Origin: Crocosphaera sp. UHCC 0190
Lineage (GTDB): Bacteria; Cyanobacteriota; Cyanobacteriia; Cyanobacteriales; Microcystaceae
Assembly: GCF_034932065.1 (NCBI RefSeq)
Contig: NZ_JAYGHP010000008.1
Coordinates: forward strand, 62,001-126,000
DNA: 64,000 nucleotides
Direction: 5' to 3'
Shown here: in pieces, positions 36,995 through 45,545 of the stretch
How positions within the stretch are numbered: position 1 is the stretch's first letter
How the letters are laid out: every line of letters begins with the position of its first letter
Position numbers and translations under genes: made by a program
The notes under the pieces: generated by a model
The model's database searches: none
What the model was told of the DNA's origin: nothing
The model's input: the letters and a program-made list of their open reading frames with translations, nothing else

Positions 36995-37789
36995 TTACCC
37001 GTGTTCTTCTTCTTCTTCCGACTCAATGGCCTCATGAATATAGGCCCCGGCTAAGGTGGCAAACACTAGGGCTTGAATGGCACTGGTAAATAATCCTAAG
37101 GCCATTAGGGGTAATGGCACCAATAAGGGGACTAAAAATACAAGAACGCCCACCACCAGTTCATCAGCTAAGATGTTACCAAACAGACGGAAGCTTAGGG
37201 AGAGGGGCTTGGTGAAATCTTCTAAAATTTTAATGGGTAGGAGAATGGGAATGGGTTGGATATAGTTGGCAAAATATCCTAATCCTTTCTTACTCAAGCC
37301 CGCGTAAAAGTACGCTAGAGAGGTAAGCAGTGCCAGGGCAACAGTTGTATTAATGTCGTTGGTTGGTGCGGCTAATTCCCCTTCAGGAATCTCAATCAGT
37401 TTCCAAGGAATGAGGGCCCCTGACCAGTTGGAGACAAAAATAAACAAAAATAGCGTCCCGATAAAGGGCAACCATTGCCGATAGTGCTTTTCTCCCAGTT
37501 GGTTTTTCGCTAAGTCCCGCAAAAATTCTAGAACGTATTCCATGAAATTTTGCATTCCACCTGGAACCATTTGACCTTCTTTCGGCTTGGCAGCAAGGGA
37601 GGCGATGACCAACAGGGCAATGACAAACCAGGAGGCGAGAAATACCTGCCCGTGTAATTTTAAGTTGCCAATTTCCCAGTACCAGTGCTTACCTACTTCT
37701 AAGGCAGCTAGGGGTAAGGTATCTAAAATGCGTGAACCATCTAACATTGTCATTGGGTAAATTTTACCGATTCTGGTGACGGAAATCAA
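36995..37789 (-). CDS. atpB: F0F1 ATP synthase a subunit
   Basis: Proton-channel subunit (atpI in plastid and cyanobacterial usage). 264 residues from a TTG start at 37789, which has AGAGGAAA 4-6 nt upstream. ATG codons at 37753 and 37747 have no visible ribosome site but would give an N terminus closer to most homologues. Five to six membrane helices. The essential Arg is in [19 protein letters not shown], and the C-terminal helix [17 protein letters not shown] is conserved. It ends in an acidic EEEEEHG tail. Confidence 0.95.
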   Translation of the reverse strand: MISVTRIGKIYPMTMLDGSRILDTLPLAALEVGKHWYWEIGNLKLHGQVFLASWFVIALLVIASLAAKPKEGQMVPGGMQNFMEYVLEFLRDLAKNQLGEKHYRQWLPFIGTLFLFIFVSNWSGALIPWKLIEIPEGELAAPTNDINTTVALALLTSLAYFYAGLSKKGLGYFANYIQPIPILLPIKILEDFTKPLSLSFRLFGNILADELVVGVLVFLVPLLVPLPLMALGLFTSAIQALVFATLAGAYIHEAIESEEEEEHG

Positions 37790-37804
37790 CGATTTCCTCT
37801 TGTT

Positions 37805-38224
37805 TTACTCGCTTTTTGGCTCTGGAGCCATAACACTTTGTATTGTGTAGGCGATGATGGCGACTTTATAGGTCAAAAATCCCAGGAAAACTGGGACGAT
37901 GTGCAGTTCTTGCCATTGACTAGCTACAATGATCATGGCGGCGACTAAAGCAAGTCCTTTACCGCCAACCCTTTGACCTGATGTGCCGATTTTTTCCACT
38001 TCTCCGGCCAGCAATTTCAAGTAAATAATGCCGACACAAGCCCCCAACAGGTAATTAAGAGCTAAATTAAGAGAATAGAAGATCCAGACGCAGATAAAAA
38101 TAATTCCGGTGAAAACCAAGCTCAACAGCAACAAAGTGCGTTGTAGCTGATAGTAGTCTTTCATGGAATCAGTATCGTCTGAAACCGTTTCGGCTGTTTG
38201 GGTTTGGGATTCAGTCAATGGCAT
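37805..38224 (-). CDS. atp1: ATP synthase protein I (Atp1)
   Basis: 139 residues with about four membrane helices after a polar N terminus. First gene of the ATP synthase operon, 15 nt upstream of the a-subunit TTG. Members of this family help assemble the c ring or support Mg uptake in other bacteria. It is not an essential structural subunit. Confidence 0.85.
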   Translation of the reverse strand: MPLTESQTQTAETVSDDTDSMKDYYQLQRTLLLLSLVFTGIIFICVWIFYSLNLALNYLLGACVGIIYLKLLAGEVEKIGTSGQRVGGKGLALVAAMIIVASQWQELHIVPVFLGFLTYKVAIIAYTIQSVMAPEPKSE

Positions 38225-38323
38225 ACAGTCACAGGGTTCGATTAGGCTAGGTTATCCTTGATTAAGGTTCTAACTAATCAAGTTATTTGGCTGACATTGA
38301 CACTCGTGAACTCAGCCGAAGGT

Positions 38324-38352
38324 ATAATATCACGTTGAGGCGACAAGATGAA
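38324..38352 (-). promoter_or_regulatory. Candidate promoter of the ATP synthase operon
   Basis: On the minus strand TTCATC (38352-38347) and TATTAT (38329-38324) are separated by 17 nt, about 100 nt upstream of atp1. The same spot also reads TATAAT on the plus strand, so the exact use is uncertain. The remainder of 38225-38488 shows no gene. Confidence 0.3.
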
Positions 38353-38488
38353 CAGTCGGCGGTTGAGTTCCTGTCAAGGACTTCAGATAATTTTAGGGGT
38401 TTAGGGGTTCAAATGTTTAAATAGTATCCTTGTCAAATAGAATTAGGTCAATAAAAATACTAATTTTAGGTAGCCTATAAATTTAAAA

Positions 38489-38800
38489 ATGACAGTACAA
38501 GATGATGCCAGAGAAAATGAATTGATTAAGCTTTTTCAACTTGAACAACCACCCAATCGAGGAAGAAGTGATACCGACGCTTTGTTAAAATACAAAGGTC
38601 AAACATTCTATTTTGAACTTAAATCAACCACGAAAGATTCTGTGACAACAGTTAGAGATTTTGGCCCAGTTCATATCGAAAAATGGAAAAATAAACATTG
38701 GATTATTGGTTTTTATGATAATCAAGCTAAGTTAAAATACTCTCATTACGCTTCACCTGAAGATATGTCAAACTGGATACGAGAAAAAGAAGAATCTTGA
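38489..38800 (+). pseudogene. Truncated PD-(D/E)XK restriction-endonuclease-like protein
   Basis: 103 residues. SDTDALLKYKGQTFYFELKS holds a D-x(n)-E-x-K arrangement of PD-(D/E)XK nucleases, and TTKDSVTTVRDFGPVHIEKW followed by KNKHWIIGFYD resembles the N-terminal part of type II restriction enzymes. Whole enzymes are 200 residues or more, and here the frame stops after REKEES. No methyltransferase gene is next to it. It is probably a remnant of a lost restriction system, or a small stand-alone nuclease-fold protein. The ATG at 38489 has only a weak ribosome site. Confidence 0.5.
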
Positions 38801-38943
38801 AACAAATGGGAAGTCTGAGGCAACAGGTACAAGGTTTCGGTTTAATGGTAGTGGTGGCGACTTTGGTCGTGAACAACACAGATACTACGCCCAAGTCTCG
38901 ATGTTAAGTATTGATCTGTCTTTATCTGAAGCTCAGGAGTTAA

Positions 38944-40335
38944 ATGGCCAATCTCAACCCGAATGCAAGTTATAGCCTCGCGTTAAGCATTGAATTACCT
39001 AATATTGCTGGAACCCTCTCCAATGTTACCCAAGCGATCGCTGGAGCAGGGGGAAGCTTAGGGCAAATTTCTCTGATTGAACACACCCTAAAAATTACCC
39101 GCAGAGAAATTACCATCGATGCTTCGAGCGAAGAACACGCCGAGAAAATTGTCTCAGCAGTTCGAGAAATTCCCAATGTTAAAATTATCAAGGTTTCTGA
39201 CCGTACCTTTGAACTCCATCGTCAGGGAAAAATCACCGTTAATAGTCGTCTTCCCTTGACCTCCCAATCTGATCTGGCTATGGCCTATACCCCAGGGGTA
39301 GGACGAATTTGTAAAGCGATCGCCAGTGAACCTTCCAAGGTCTATGAACTCACCATCAAAAATAACACGGTAGCTGTCGTCACTGATGGCAGTGCGGTCT
39401 TAGGCTTAGGAAACTTAGGCCCCGAAGCTGCTTTACCCGTCATGGAAGGAAAAGCCATGTTATTCAAAGAATTTGGCAAAATTGATGCTTTTCCTATCTG
39501 TTTAGCTACCCAAGACACGGAAGAAATCATCGAAACGGTGAAACGCATTGCCCCAGTCTTTGGAGGCGTTAATCTCGAAGATATTTCTGCTCCCCGTTGC
39601 TTTGAAATTGAACGAAGACTCAAGCAAGAATTAGATATTCCCGTCTTCCATGATGACCAACATGGGACAGCTATTGTCACCCTAGCTGCCCTATTTAATG
39701 CCCTAAAATTAGTCCAGAAGTCCCTAGAATCGGTGCGAATTGTGATTAATGGGGCGGGGGCTGCAGGAGTGGCCATTGCCTCTTTATTGCGGGCTGCGGG
39801 GGCAACCACCATCTGGTTATGCGACTCTAAAGGCATTCTTTCTAACTCCCGCACCGACTTAAACCCCCAAAAACAAGCCTATGCTGTTAATGCCAGTGGC
39901 TCTTTAGCAGATGCGATGAAGGGGGCAGATATATTTTTAGGAGTGAGTGCGCCTGGAGTTGTCACCCCAGAGATGGTCAAGTCGATGAACAAAGATCCCA
40001 TTGTCTTTGCTATGGCTAACCCCATCCCTGAAATTCAGCCAGAATTGGTCACAGATGACGTGGCAGTCATGGCAACGGGACGCAGTGACTATCCTAACCA
40101 AATCAACAATGTGTTAGCCTTCCCTGGGGTATTTCGGGGGGCCCTAGACTGTCGGGCCAAAACCATCACCGAGCATATGTGTTTAGAAGCAGCCAAAGCG
40201 ATCGCCTCTTTGGTAACATCAAATAACTTGGATCGAGAACATATTATTCCTTCGGTCTTTGATGAACGGGTTTCCCCTGCGGTGGCCAGTGCGGTACAAC
40301 TAGCCGCCCGTCAAGATGGGGTCGCCACTCAGTAG
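38944..40335 (+). CDS. NAD(P)-dependent malic enzyme with N-terminal ACT domain
   Basis: Oxidative decarboxylation of malate to pyruvate and CO2. 463 residues. Residues 5-85 form an ACT-like regulatory domain (SLALSIELPNIAGTLSNVTQ, ITRREITIDASSEEHAEKIV). The catalytic part has YTPGVGRICKAI, VTDGSAVLGLGNLGPEAALP, DVPVFHDDQHGTA-type metal site (seen as IPVFHDDQHGTAIVTLAALF) and the Rossmann loop VINGAGAAGVAIASLL. It lacks the phosphotransacetylase tail of MaeB, so it is the short form. It starts 143 nt after the truncated nuclease gene. Confidence 0.93.
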   Translation: MANLNPNASYSLALSIELPNIAGTLSNVTQAIAGAGGSLGQISLIEHTLKITRREITIDASSEEHAEKIVSAVREIPNVKIIKVSDRTFELHRQGKITVNSRLPLTSQSDLAMAYTPGVGRICKAIASEPSKVYELTIKNNTVAVVTDGSAVLGLGNLGPEAALPVMEGKAMLFKEFGKIDAFPICLATQDTEEIIETVKRIAPVFGGVNLEDISAPRCFEIERRLKQELDIPVFHDDQHGTAIVTLAALFNALKLVQKSLESVRIVINGAGAAGVAIASLLRAAGATTIWLCDSKGILSNSRTDLNPQKQAYAVNASGSLADAMKGADIFLGVSAPGVVTPEMVKSMNKDPIVFAMANPIPEIQPELVTDDVAVMATGRSDYPNQINNVLAFPGVFRGALDCRAKTITEHMCLEAAKAIASLVTSNNLDREHIIPSVFDERVSPAVASAVQLAARQDGVATQ

Positions 40336-40376
40336 AATATTAAGAGGAGAAAACAGGGAGAAGGATTAAAACATCA

Positions 40377-41159
40377 ATGAAAAATGAGCAAAAAACCATC
40401 GGGCAACCAGACCCCATCGATGACATTCCTGAAGCCTTACGAGATAGCCCAAGCCATTCATCTCTATCACAACCAAAACTAGGGTTAATAATCTCAGGAA
40501 TGATTGGGGTGGGGGTGGTGGTTTTGGCCAGTTTCTTGATGCTACGTCCTTCCTCCCAACCTTCAGTCACTTCTTCTGTGACTCCCCCTGTTAAAGCGAG
40601 TCCTTCTCCTGAAGCGATCGAAAATATTTTAGGTCATTTACCTTATCAAGAAGCTCCCCCATCAGAATTAAAATCGATTACGACTGATGGACGGATTAAA
40701 TTAAGAAGTAATGCTGCCGAAAGTTTTCGGAAAATGCAGCGAGACGCGAGAGCAAAGGGCGTTATTTTAACCCCTATTTCTGGATTTAGAACTGTTGCTG
40801 AGCAAGAATATTTATTTTTTGAGGTGAAACGTCAACGCAATCAAGAAACTCGTAAACGGGCGGAAGTGAGTGCGCCACCAAAGTATAGTGAACATCATAC
40901 AGGGTATGCCATTGATATTGGAGATGGTAATGTTCCGGCCAGCAATCTTAGTCAGAGTTTTGAACAAACGGCGGCCTTTCGTTGGCTAGAAAATCATGCC
41001 GCACAATACAGCTTTGAACTCTCTTTTCCTAAAAATAATGCTCAAGGCATTAGCTATGAACCTTGGCACTGGCGATATGTAGGCGATCCTGATAGTTTAG
41101 AAATGTTTTATAAGGCGAGAAATTTACCAGCAAAATCTTCTAATCAGGGAGCTAATTAA
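40377..41159 (+). CDS. D-alanyl-D-alanine carboxypeptidase, VanY/M15B type
   Basis: 260 residues. A single membrane helix (about residues 38-58, LGLIISGMIGVGVVVLASFL) anchors it, with a Pro/Ser-rich linker after it. The M15B zinc peptidase domain has SGFRTVAEQEYLFFE, the first metal ligands in YSEHHTGYAIDIGDG and the second in SYEPWHWRYVGDP. All ligands (His, Asp, His) and the catalytic Glu are present. It trims peptidoglycan pentapeptides in the periplasm. The next gene starts one nucleotide after its stop. Confidence 0.9.
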   Translation: MKNEQKTIGQPDPIDDIPEALRDSPSHSSLSQPKLGLIISGMIGVGVVVLASFLMLRPSSQPSVTSSVTPPVKASPSPEAIENILGHLPYQEAPPSELKSITTDGRIKLRSNAAESFRKMQRDARAKGVILTPISGFRTVAEQEYLFFEVKRQRNQETRKRAEVSAPPKYSEHHTGYAIDIGDGNVPASNLSQSFEQTAAFRWLENHAAQYSFELSFPKNNAQGISYEPWHWRYVGDPDSLEMFYKARNLPAKSSNQGAN

Positions 41160-41160
41160 A

Positions 41161-42030
41161 ATGACAAGAGCAGATTTATTAAATAATCAAGATCCGAATT
41201 TACCTCAACAAGAATGGTGGGTGCAACGTTGGTTAGAATTATTAGATTCTTATCGGTTTAAAAAACGGTTGGAAAGGGCGAGAATTTATGCTAGAGAAGG
41301 CAATGTTCTGAGTATTGAGTTTGAGGGAGCGCAAGTTTTAGCGAAAGTTCAAGGCAGCGAAGTGGAACCCTATCAAGTTTCCCTTTCCCTTGCTCCTTTT
41401 ACTGATGAAGACTGGAATTATGTGATGCAAACTTTATCAGAAAAAGCGATTTTTTCCGCCCAACTTTTAGCGGGAGAAATGCCGAATAATATTGAAAGGG
41501 TTTTTACCCAAAATGGCTTAAGTATTTTTCCTTTTCAGTTGTCTGATGTTAGATCATATTGTACTTGTCCCGATAAAGCAAACCCCTGTAAACATATTGG
41601 GGCAATTTATTATCAATTAGCTGATCGTTTTAGTGAAGATCCCTTTGTTATTTTTCAATTAAGAGGCAGATCAAAAGCGCAAATTTTAGAAGGTTTACGG
41701 GAATTACGTTGTCGTCAGATAGAAGAAACTGGCAGTAAGATAGAAGAAACCTATCAAAAAGAAGCTAAGAAAAGTAACAAAAAGACTAAAATTACTGAGC
41801 CATCTCATGAGTTAGATCTAAGAGCATTTTGGCAGTATGCTCAACCTTTAGATCCCTCTTTAGTGGTTATTGTTCCGCCTTCAGATGGCCAAACAGTTTT
41901 AGATGTTTTAGGGCGAATTCCTTTAGCTCATGAGGAGGCAAAAATTGTTAAAGATCATCTACAACAAGTCTATCAAACTGTTAGTCAACAGGCAATGATA
42001 GCAGCTTTAAATGTTAATAGTGATCATTAA
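41161..42030 (+). CDS. SWIM zinc-finger protein
   Basis: 289 residues. The SWIM motif C-x-C-x6-C-x-H is seen as YCTCPDKANPCKH at about residues 138-149. The N-terminal half (WWVQRWLELLDSYRFKKRLE) and GLRELRC region match a cyanobacterial/bacterial family found near SNF2 helicases, which may bind nucleic acid. A Lys/Glu-rich linker follows. It starts immediately after the VanY stop, so translation is coupled. Any partner helicase is elsewhere. Confidence 0.8.
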   Translation: MTRADLLNNQDPNLPQQEWWVQRWLELLDSYRFKKRLERARIYAREGNVLSIEFEGAQVLAKVQGSEVEPYQVSLSLAPFTDEDWNYVMQTLSEKAIFSAQLLAGEMPNNIERVFTQNGLSIFPFQLSDVRSYCTCPDKANPCKHIGAIYYQLADRFSEDPFVIFQLRGRSKAQILEGLRELRCRQIEETGSKIEETYQKEAKKSNKKTKITEPSHELDLRAFWQYAQPLDPSLVVIVPPSDGQTVLDVLGRIPLAHEEAKIVKDHLQQVYQTVSQQAMIAALNVNSDH

Positions 42031-42044
42031 AAAGTTATCAAAGA

Positions 42045-42112
42045 GAGGGCGTATGCCATACGCCCCTACGTCCCAATTTGTCCACTTGTAGGGGCGCAAG
42101 CATTGCGCCCTC
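42045..42112. mobile_element. Nested palindromic element (two hairpins inside a long inverted repeat)
   Basis: Hairpin 1 is GGGCGTATG-C-CATACGCCC (42047-42065) and hairpin 2 is GGGCGCAA-GCA-TTGCGCCC (42092-42110). In addition the outer GAGGGCG/CGCCCTC ends and the inner CGCCCCTAC/GTAGGGGCG segments are mutually complementary, so the whole 68-bp unit can fold either as one long arm or as two hairpins. No coding capacity. Confidence 0.65.
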
Positions 42113-42167
42113 TAGCTTATCCTAATGTTCGTAAACTGGTGTTTAATTAAATTTTAGGTGATGATTA

Positions 42168-42695
42168 TTGTATTTAATTTGTCCTGGTATTCATGAGCTA
42201 GAATTAACTAATCAATTTATTAACAACACTTTTAATAAATCTGATAATTTATTAGTATTTCCCATTGACAAATATCCCGCTTATTCTGGGTTTCATATTT
42301 TACAATTTCTCCAAGAAAACTGTAAAAACACCTCTCAGGAATTAATGATAATTAGTTTTAGTGCGGGGGTAGTTGGTGCGATTAATGCTGCTTGGTTATG
42401 GCAATTAAAAGGGGGTACAATTAAGGGGTTAATTGCCTTTGATGGGTGGGGGGTTCCTTTAATCAGTAATTTTCCCATTTATCGCGTCAGTCATGATGAA
42501 TTTACCCATTGGAGTTCTGCTATATTAGGAACAGGAAACCTGAGTTTTTATGCAGATCCATCCGTTGAACATTTAGAGTTATGGGGTTCACCCCACAGGG
42601 TAAAAGGTTGGATGGTAGAAACCAATTCTCATGGTAAAAAGTTCTTATCTGCGATGACATTAATCGAGTTTTTAACTTTAATTTTAAAGGATTAG
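42168..42695 (+). CDS. Small alpha/beta-hydrolase-like protein
   Basis: 175 residues. The start is a TTG at 42168, supported by AGGTGA about 8 nt upstream. A nucleophile elbow LMIISFSAGVVGAI (Ser in S-x-S-x-G-like SFSAG) follows a strand, and a C-terminal SHGKKF could supply the catalytic His. This suggests a compact serine hydrolase without a lid. The substrate is unknown. It matches small conserved cyanobacterial proteins. A terminator hairpin follows. Confidence 0.6.
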   Translation: MYLICPGIHELELTNQFINNTFNKSDNLLVFPIDKYPAYSGFHILQFLQENCKNTSQELMIISFSAGVVGAINAAWLWQLKGGTIKGLIAFDGWGVPLISNFPIYRVSHDEFTHWSSAILGTGNLSFYADPSVEHLELWGSPHRVKGWMVETNSHGKKFLSAMTLIEFLTLILKD

Positions 42696-42708
42696 ACAAC
42701 TAAATTTT

Positions 42709-42729
42709 AAACCTGCGTAGGCAGGTTTT
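42709..42729 (+). terminator. Intrinsic terminator after the hydrolase-like gene
   Basis: AAACCTGC-GTAG-GCAGGTTT followed by T, 14 nt after the stop. The stem is 8 bp. The T-run is short. A second small inverted repeat (GTTTAACCC/GGGTTCAAAC) follows at 42739-42761. Confidence 0.6.
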
Positions 42730-42792
42730 GTGTGTATAGTTTAACCCTTTAGGGTTCAAACTAACCCCCTTTGTAATAGAGATTTAGGGGGA

Positions 42793-43779
42793 TCAAACCC
42801 AAAATGCAAAAGCAGCTAAAGCGGTGAATAACAAAGGAACTAACCAGCGTAACATTGCATCAAGAGATAAGGCTAAATCATGATAGCCTTCTGCCACTAA
42901 ATTAATACTGGTAACAGATTCTATTAAGGCAAGAAAAACTAATAACATTGAGCCAACAATTACCTTATCTTCGGCGGTTAAATAAGCCATTCGGGGTAAT
43001 TCTTGACGCAGCACAAATTGATAAGTAATTAAACTAACCATGGTGGCAGTTGCTAAAGTAATTTGAGGAATAATTTGGCTGGGTTCCAACCAAAAAACCA
43101 AGTCAGACATAAAGACAATTAAAGCCACTGGTAACAGGACACGCCAAGCATAAAAACTAGAATAGCGTTTGACTTTTATTTGATAATCAAACTGGGCATA
43201 ATTTCGTTGTTCTGGTTGAATATAATGGGAATGAATATGGGTACTAATGTCTTGAACAGACCAATTAACTAAGGATATTTCATTATTAATCCCATTCAGG
43301 GCATCTGCCCCTAAAAAGTTAATTTCTTCTGGAGAATAGCTGAAAGAAATTAGTTCAATTTTGATTAGTTGTTCATCAAAAGGAAAGCGTTTCAGATCGA
43401 GAGTTGTGGCTAATTCTCCATAAAATCGCTGTCGATAGGTCACAATTCCTTCGGGATTAACATGAACAATTTCATCGAGTTCTTTGGTTAATTGACGTTG
43501 GTTAATAATATGAATATTGGGATGCCAAACTTCATCAAGATTTCGTTGATAAATGGGTAAAGACTGATTATAGAGTTGGGGATCTAGACGCGGATCATGC
43601 CATTGTAATCCTAAATAAAAGTCGATATAAAATGTTTGTTCAACTTCATTAATTTTTGCCAAATCAAGGGTATAAATGCCCACTAAAATTTGAGTGGGAA
43701 CTTGATCAGTACCAGGTCGAAGAATGTTTCTTTGACGAGGAATAAGCCAATGATTGATCTTTTCTTGGGTGAGATCCAT
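42793..43779 (-). CDS. Pentameric ligand-gated ion channel homologue (Cys-loop superfamily, GLIC/ELIC-like)
   Basis: 328 residues. Residues 25-205 form the beta-sandwich extracellular domain (VGIYTLDLAKINEVEQTFYI, LQWHDPRL, VTYRQRFYGELATTLDLKRF, PFDEQ). Four membrane helices follow (YAWRVLLPVALIVFMSDLVF, ITLATATMVSLITYQFVLRQ, VGSMLLVFLALIESVTSINL, and the C-terminal RWLVPLLFTALAAFAFWV). The PFD motif of the loop is present but the two Cys residues are absent, as in GLIC and ELIC. No signal peptide is visible before the domain, which is unusual. The ligand is unknown. Confidence 0.85.
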   Translation of the reverse strand: MDLTQEKINHWLIPRQRNILRPGTDQVPTQILVGIYTLDLAKINEVEQTFYIDFYLGLQWHDPRLDPQLYNQSLPIYQRNLDEVWHPNIHIINQRQLTKELDEIVHVNPEGIVTYRQRFYGELATTLDLKRFPFDEQLIKIELISFSYSPEEINFLGADALNGINNEISLVNWSVQDISTHIHSHYIQPEQRNYAQFDYQIKVKRYSSFYAWRVLLPVALIVFMSDLVFWLEPSQIIPQITLATATMVSLITYQFVLRQELPRMAYLTAEDKVIVGSMLLVFLALIESVTSINLVAEGYHDLALSLDAMLRWLVPLLFTALAAFAFWV

Positions 43780-44308
43780 TTGGGTTATTAGAAGGGGAGG
43801 TAATTGTTATGAATTCTTGATCTGACAGCTAAATAAACATCAAGAATAATTGATTATTATTATCGCTTCTAATTAATATCATAACGGTTAAATTGCTCAA
43901 GGCTTAAAATCTTTATAATCCTTTAGTTAAAATTACTTTAGGGATTTTTGGCAAAAAATATCTATGATTAAGGCCTAAACTTGCCGAGGAAAAAACAAGA
44001 CAAAATCTTGAGGATCTGCTAAATTCAGGAAAACTGTATAAGAAGTTACAATAATTTAGCTAATCAGTCAGGAGTAAATAAAATCCTATCTGTTCCCCTG
44101 TCTCACCAAAGGAAAATCAATAATTGCGGCAAATTTTGGCGAACCATAATACAATGGACACCATCTTTATGAAAATCTCGTCCTAATCTCTAACTAGCAT
44201 GGTAAAACCCAAAACTTCCGTATGTCAGGAACTTCACAATAGTTTAGTGGGATCTCACAAATAAGTAAGTGTATGCTAATGCTTAAGTTGGCGTGAGGAG
44301 TTAAATGA
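43780..44308. other. Long intergenic region before the squalene/phytoene synthase-family gene
   Basis: 529 bp between divergent genes. It must hold both promoters. A 21-codon open frame (ATG at 44199) and a TACAAT near 44150 are the only signals seen, and both may be chance. Confidence 0.4.
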
Positions 44309-45121
44309 ATGAATTTACGAAATAATGCCCTGAAGACCCTTAAAGAAACGAGTCGAACCTTCTATATCCCGATTAGCCGTCTTCCAGATAGCTTACAGGA
44401 TGCCGTTGCCTCTGCCTATCTGTGTATGCGTGCTATTGATGAAGTCGAAGACAACCCTGACCTCAATAACTTTACCAAAGCTAAAATCCTGCGCCAAATG
44501 AGCCTTAATTTACAGGCAGCTAGGGAAAACTCTGGGGTAGAGGATTTTTCGGCGGGATTGATGCCTTATAGTCATTGTCTACCAGATGTGACGCTACGGT
44601 TAGGACAATGGGCCTTACTGGCACCAGATTCCATCGCCCCCCGGATTTGGGATGCTACGGCGGCCATGGCCGATCGCATGGCCTATTGGGCCGAGAATAA
44701 CTGGACAATCCGTACGGAAGCTAATTTAGATCAGTATACCTTCAGTGTGGCCGGGGCTGTTGGACTACTTTTATCCGATTTGTGGGCATGGTACGATGGC
44801 ACCCAAACCAACCGAACCTATGCTATTGGGTTTGGTCGAGGATTACAGTCTGTTAACATTGTCCGTAATCATCGGGAAGACTTACGCCGTGGGGTGAACT
44901 TTATTCCCCAAGGATGGCACATTGAAGATGTTCATCAATACGCCCGTCGTAATCTCAAATTAGCGGATCTCTATACCAAATCTTTGCCCCCTGGCCCGGC
45001 TTTAGATTTCTGTAAAATTCCTCTAGCTTTGGCCTATGGAACTCTGGAAGTCATGGCCTTAGGGAAAGAAAAACTCAGTCGAAGCGATGTGATGGCCTTG
45101 GTACAACAAGTTACTCGCTAA
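44309..45121 (+). CDS. Squalene/phytoene synthase family protein
   Basis: 270 residues. First Asp-rich motif is AYLCMRAIDEVEDNPD (DEVED). The second is QSVNIVRNHREDLRRG, where the usual first Asp (RDxxED) is Asn. The following VNFIPQGWHIEDVHQYARRN resembles a subgroup with the NxxxD form found in several phyla. The start ATG at 44309 has GAGGAG 9 nt upstream. Substrate choice (FPP or GGPP) cannot be read from sequence. It may make a squalene- or carotenoid-type head-to-head product, or not condense at all. A clear terminator follows. Confidence 0.8.
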   Translation: MNLRNNALKTLKETSRTFYIPISRLPDSLQDAVASAYLCMRAIDEVEDNPDLNNFTKAKILRQMSLNLQAARENSGVEDFSAGLMPYSHCLPDVTLRLGQWALLAPDSIAPRIWDATAAMADRMAYWAENNWTIRTEANLDQYTFSVAGAVGLLLSDLWAWYDGTQTNRTYAIGFGRGLQSVNIVRNHREDLRRGVNFIPQGWHIEDVHQYARRNLKLADLYTKSLPPGPALDFCKIPLALAYGTLEVMALGKEKLSRSDVMALVQQVTR

Positions 45122-45148
45122 TTATTACCAACACTGATTGTTTTGTTA

Positions 45149-45178
45149 AGTCTCTCTTCGGAGAGATTATTTTTTTTT
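45149..45178 (+). terminator. Intrinsic terminator after the squalene/phytoene synthase-family gene
   Basis: TCTCTC-TTCG-GAGAGA stem with a stable tetraloop, followed by TTATTTTTTTTT. 28 nt after the stop. Confidence 0.85.
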
Positions 45179-45208
45179 ATGGGATATAACGCTACGGATC
45201 AGGCAACT

Positions 45209-45236
45209 GTAGGGGTCAACGGCCGTTGATCCCTAC
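45209..45236. repeat. GGGGTCAAC/GTTGATCCC palindrome, copy 3
   Basis: GTAGGGGTCAACGG followed by CCGTTGATCCCTAC. Same family as 4884, 9929 and 50622. It lies 31 nt beyond the stop of the DUF167 gene on the minus strand. Confidence 0.8.
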
Positions 45237-45266
45237 TTTATTTTGTGTTCTCCGTTCCCTGTTCCC

Positions 45267-45503
45267 TTAAATCTCTTCATTTCGTGTCTCAATATCAATC
45301 AATTTATGACGAGAAGATGCCCCAGATTTAATTAAAATTTGGGATTTAGAAACATTAAACCGTTTGGCTAAGATTTCGATTAATTCACGATTCGCTTTGC
45401 CATCAACAGGGGGAGATTTTAAAGAAATGATTAAACTTCCATCAGCAGATTCTTCAATTTTTTGCTGTTTGGCGTTGGGTTTAACTTTGACTTGAAGTTT
45501 CAT
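45267..45503 (-). CDS. DUF167 (YggU) family protein
   Basis: 78 residues. The motif [20 protein letters not shown] followed by [20 protein letters not shown] is the family signature. Small, soluble, of unknown function, often near proline biosynthesis or YggT genes elsewhere. It lies 43 nt downstream of the pentapeptide-repeat gene. Confidence 0.9.
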   Translation of the reverse strand: MKLQVKVKPNAKQQKIEESADGSLIISLKSPPVDGKANRELIEILAKRFNVSKSQILIKSGASSRHKLIDIETRNEEI

Positions 45504-45545
45504 CGTTTTGGGGCAAGCATAGAGGCATTGCCCCTATAATCACAA

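Noticed and set aside
39342-39854. Minus-strand 170-residue ORF within malic enzyme
   Set aside because: Antisense shadow of a clearly recognised enzyme.
44199-44265. 21-codon open frame before the squalene/phytoene synthase-family gene
   Set aside because: No ribosome site or recognisable sequence, and an ORF this short is expected by chance.
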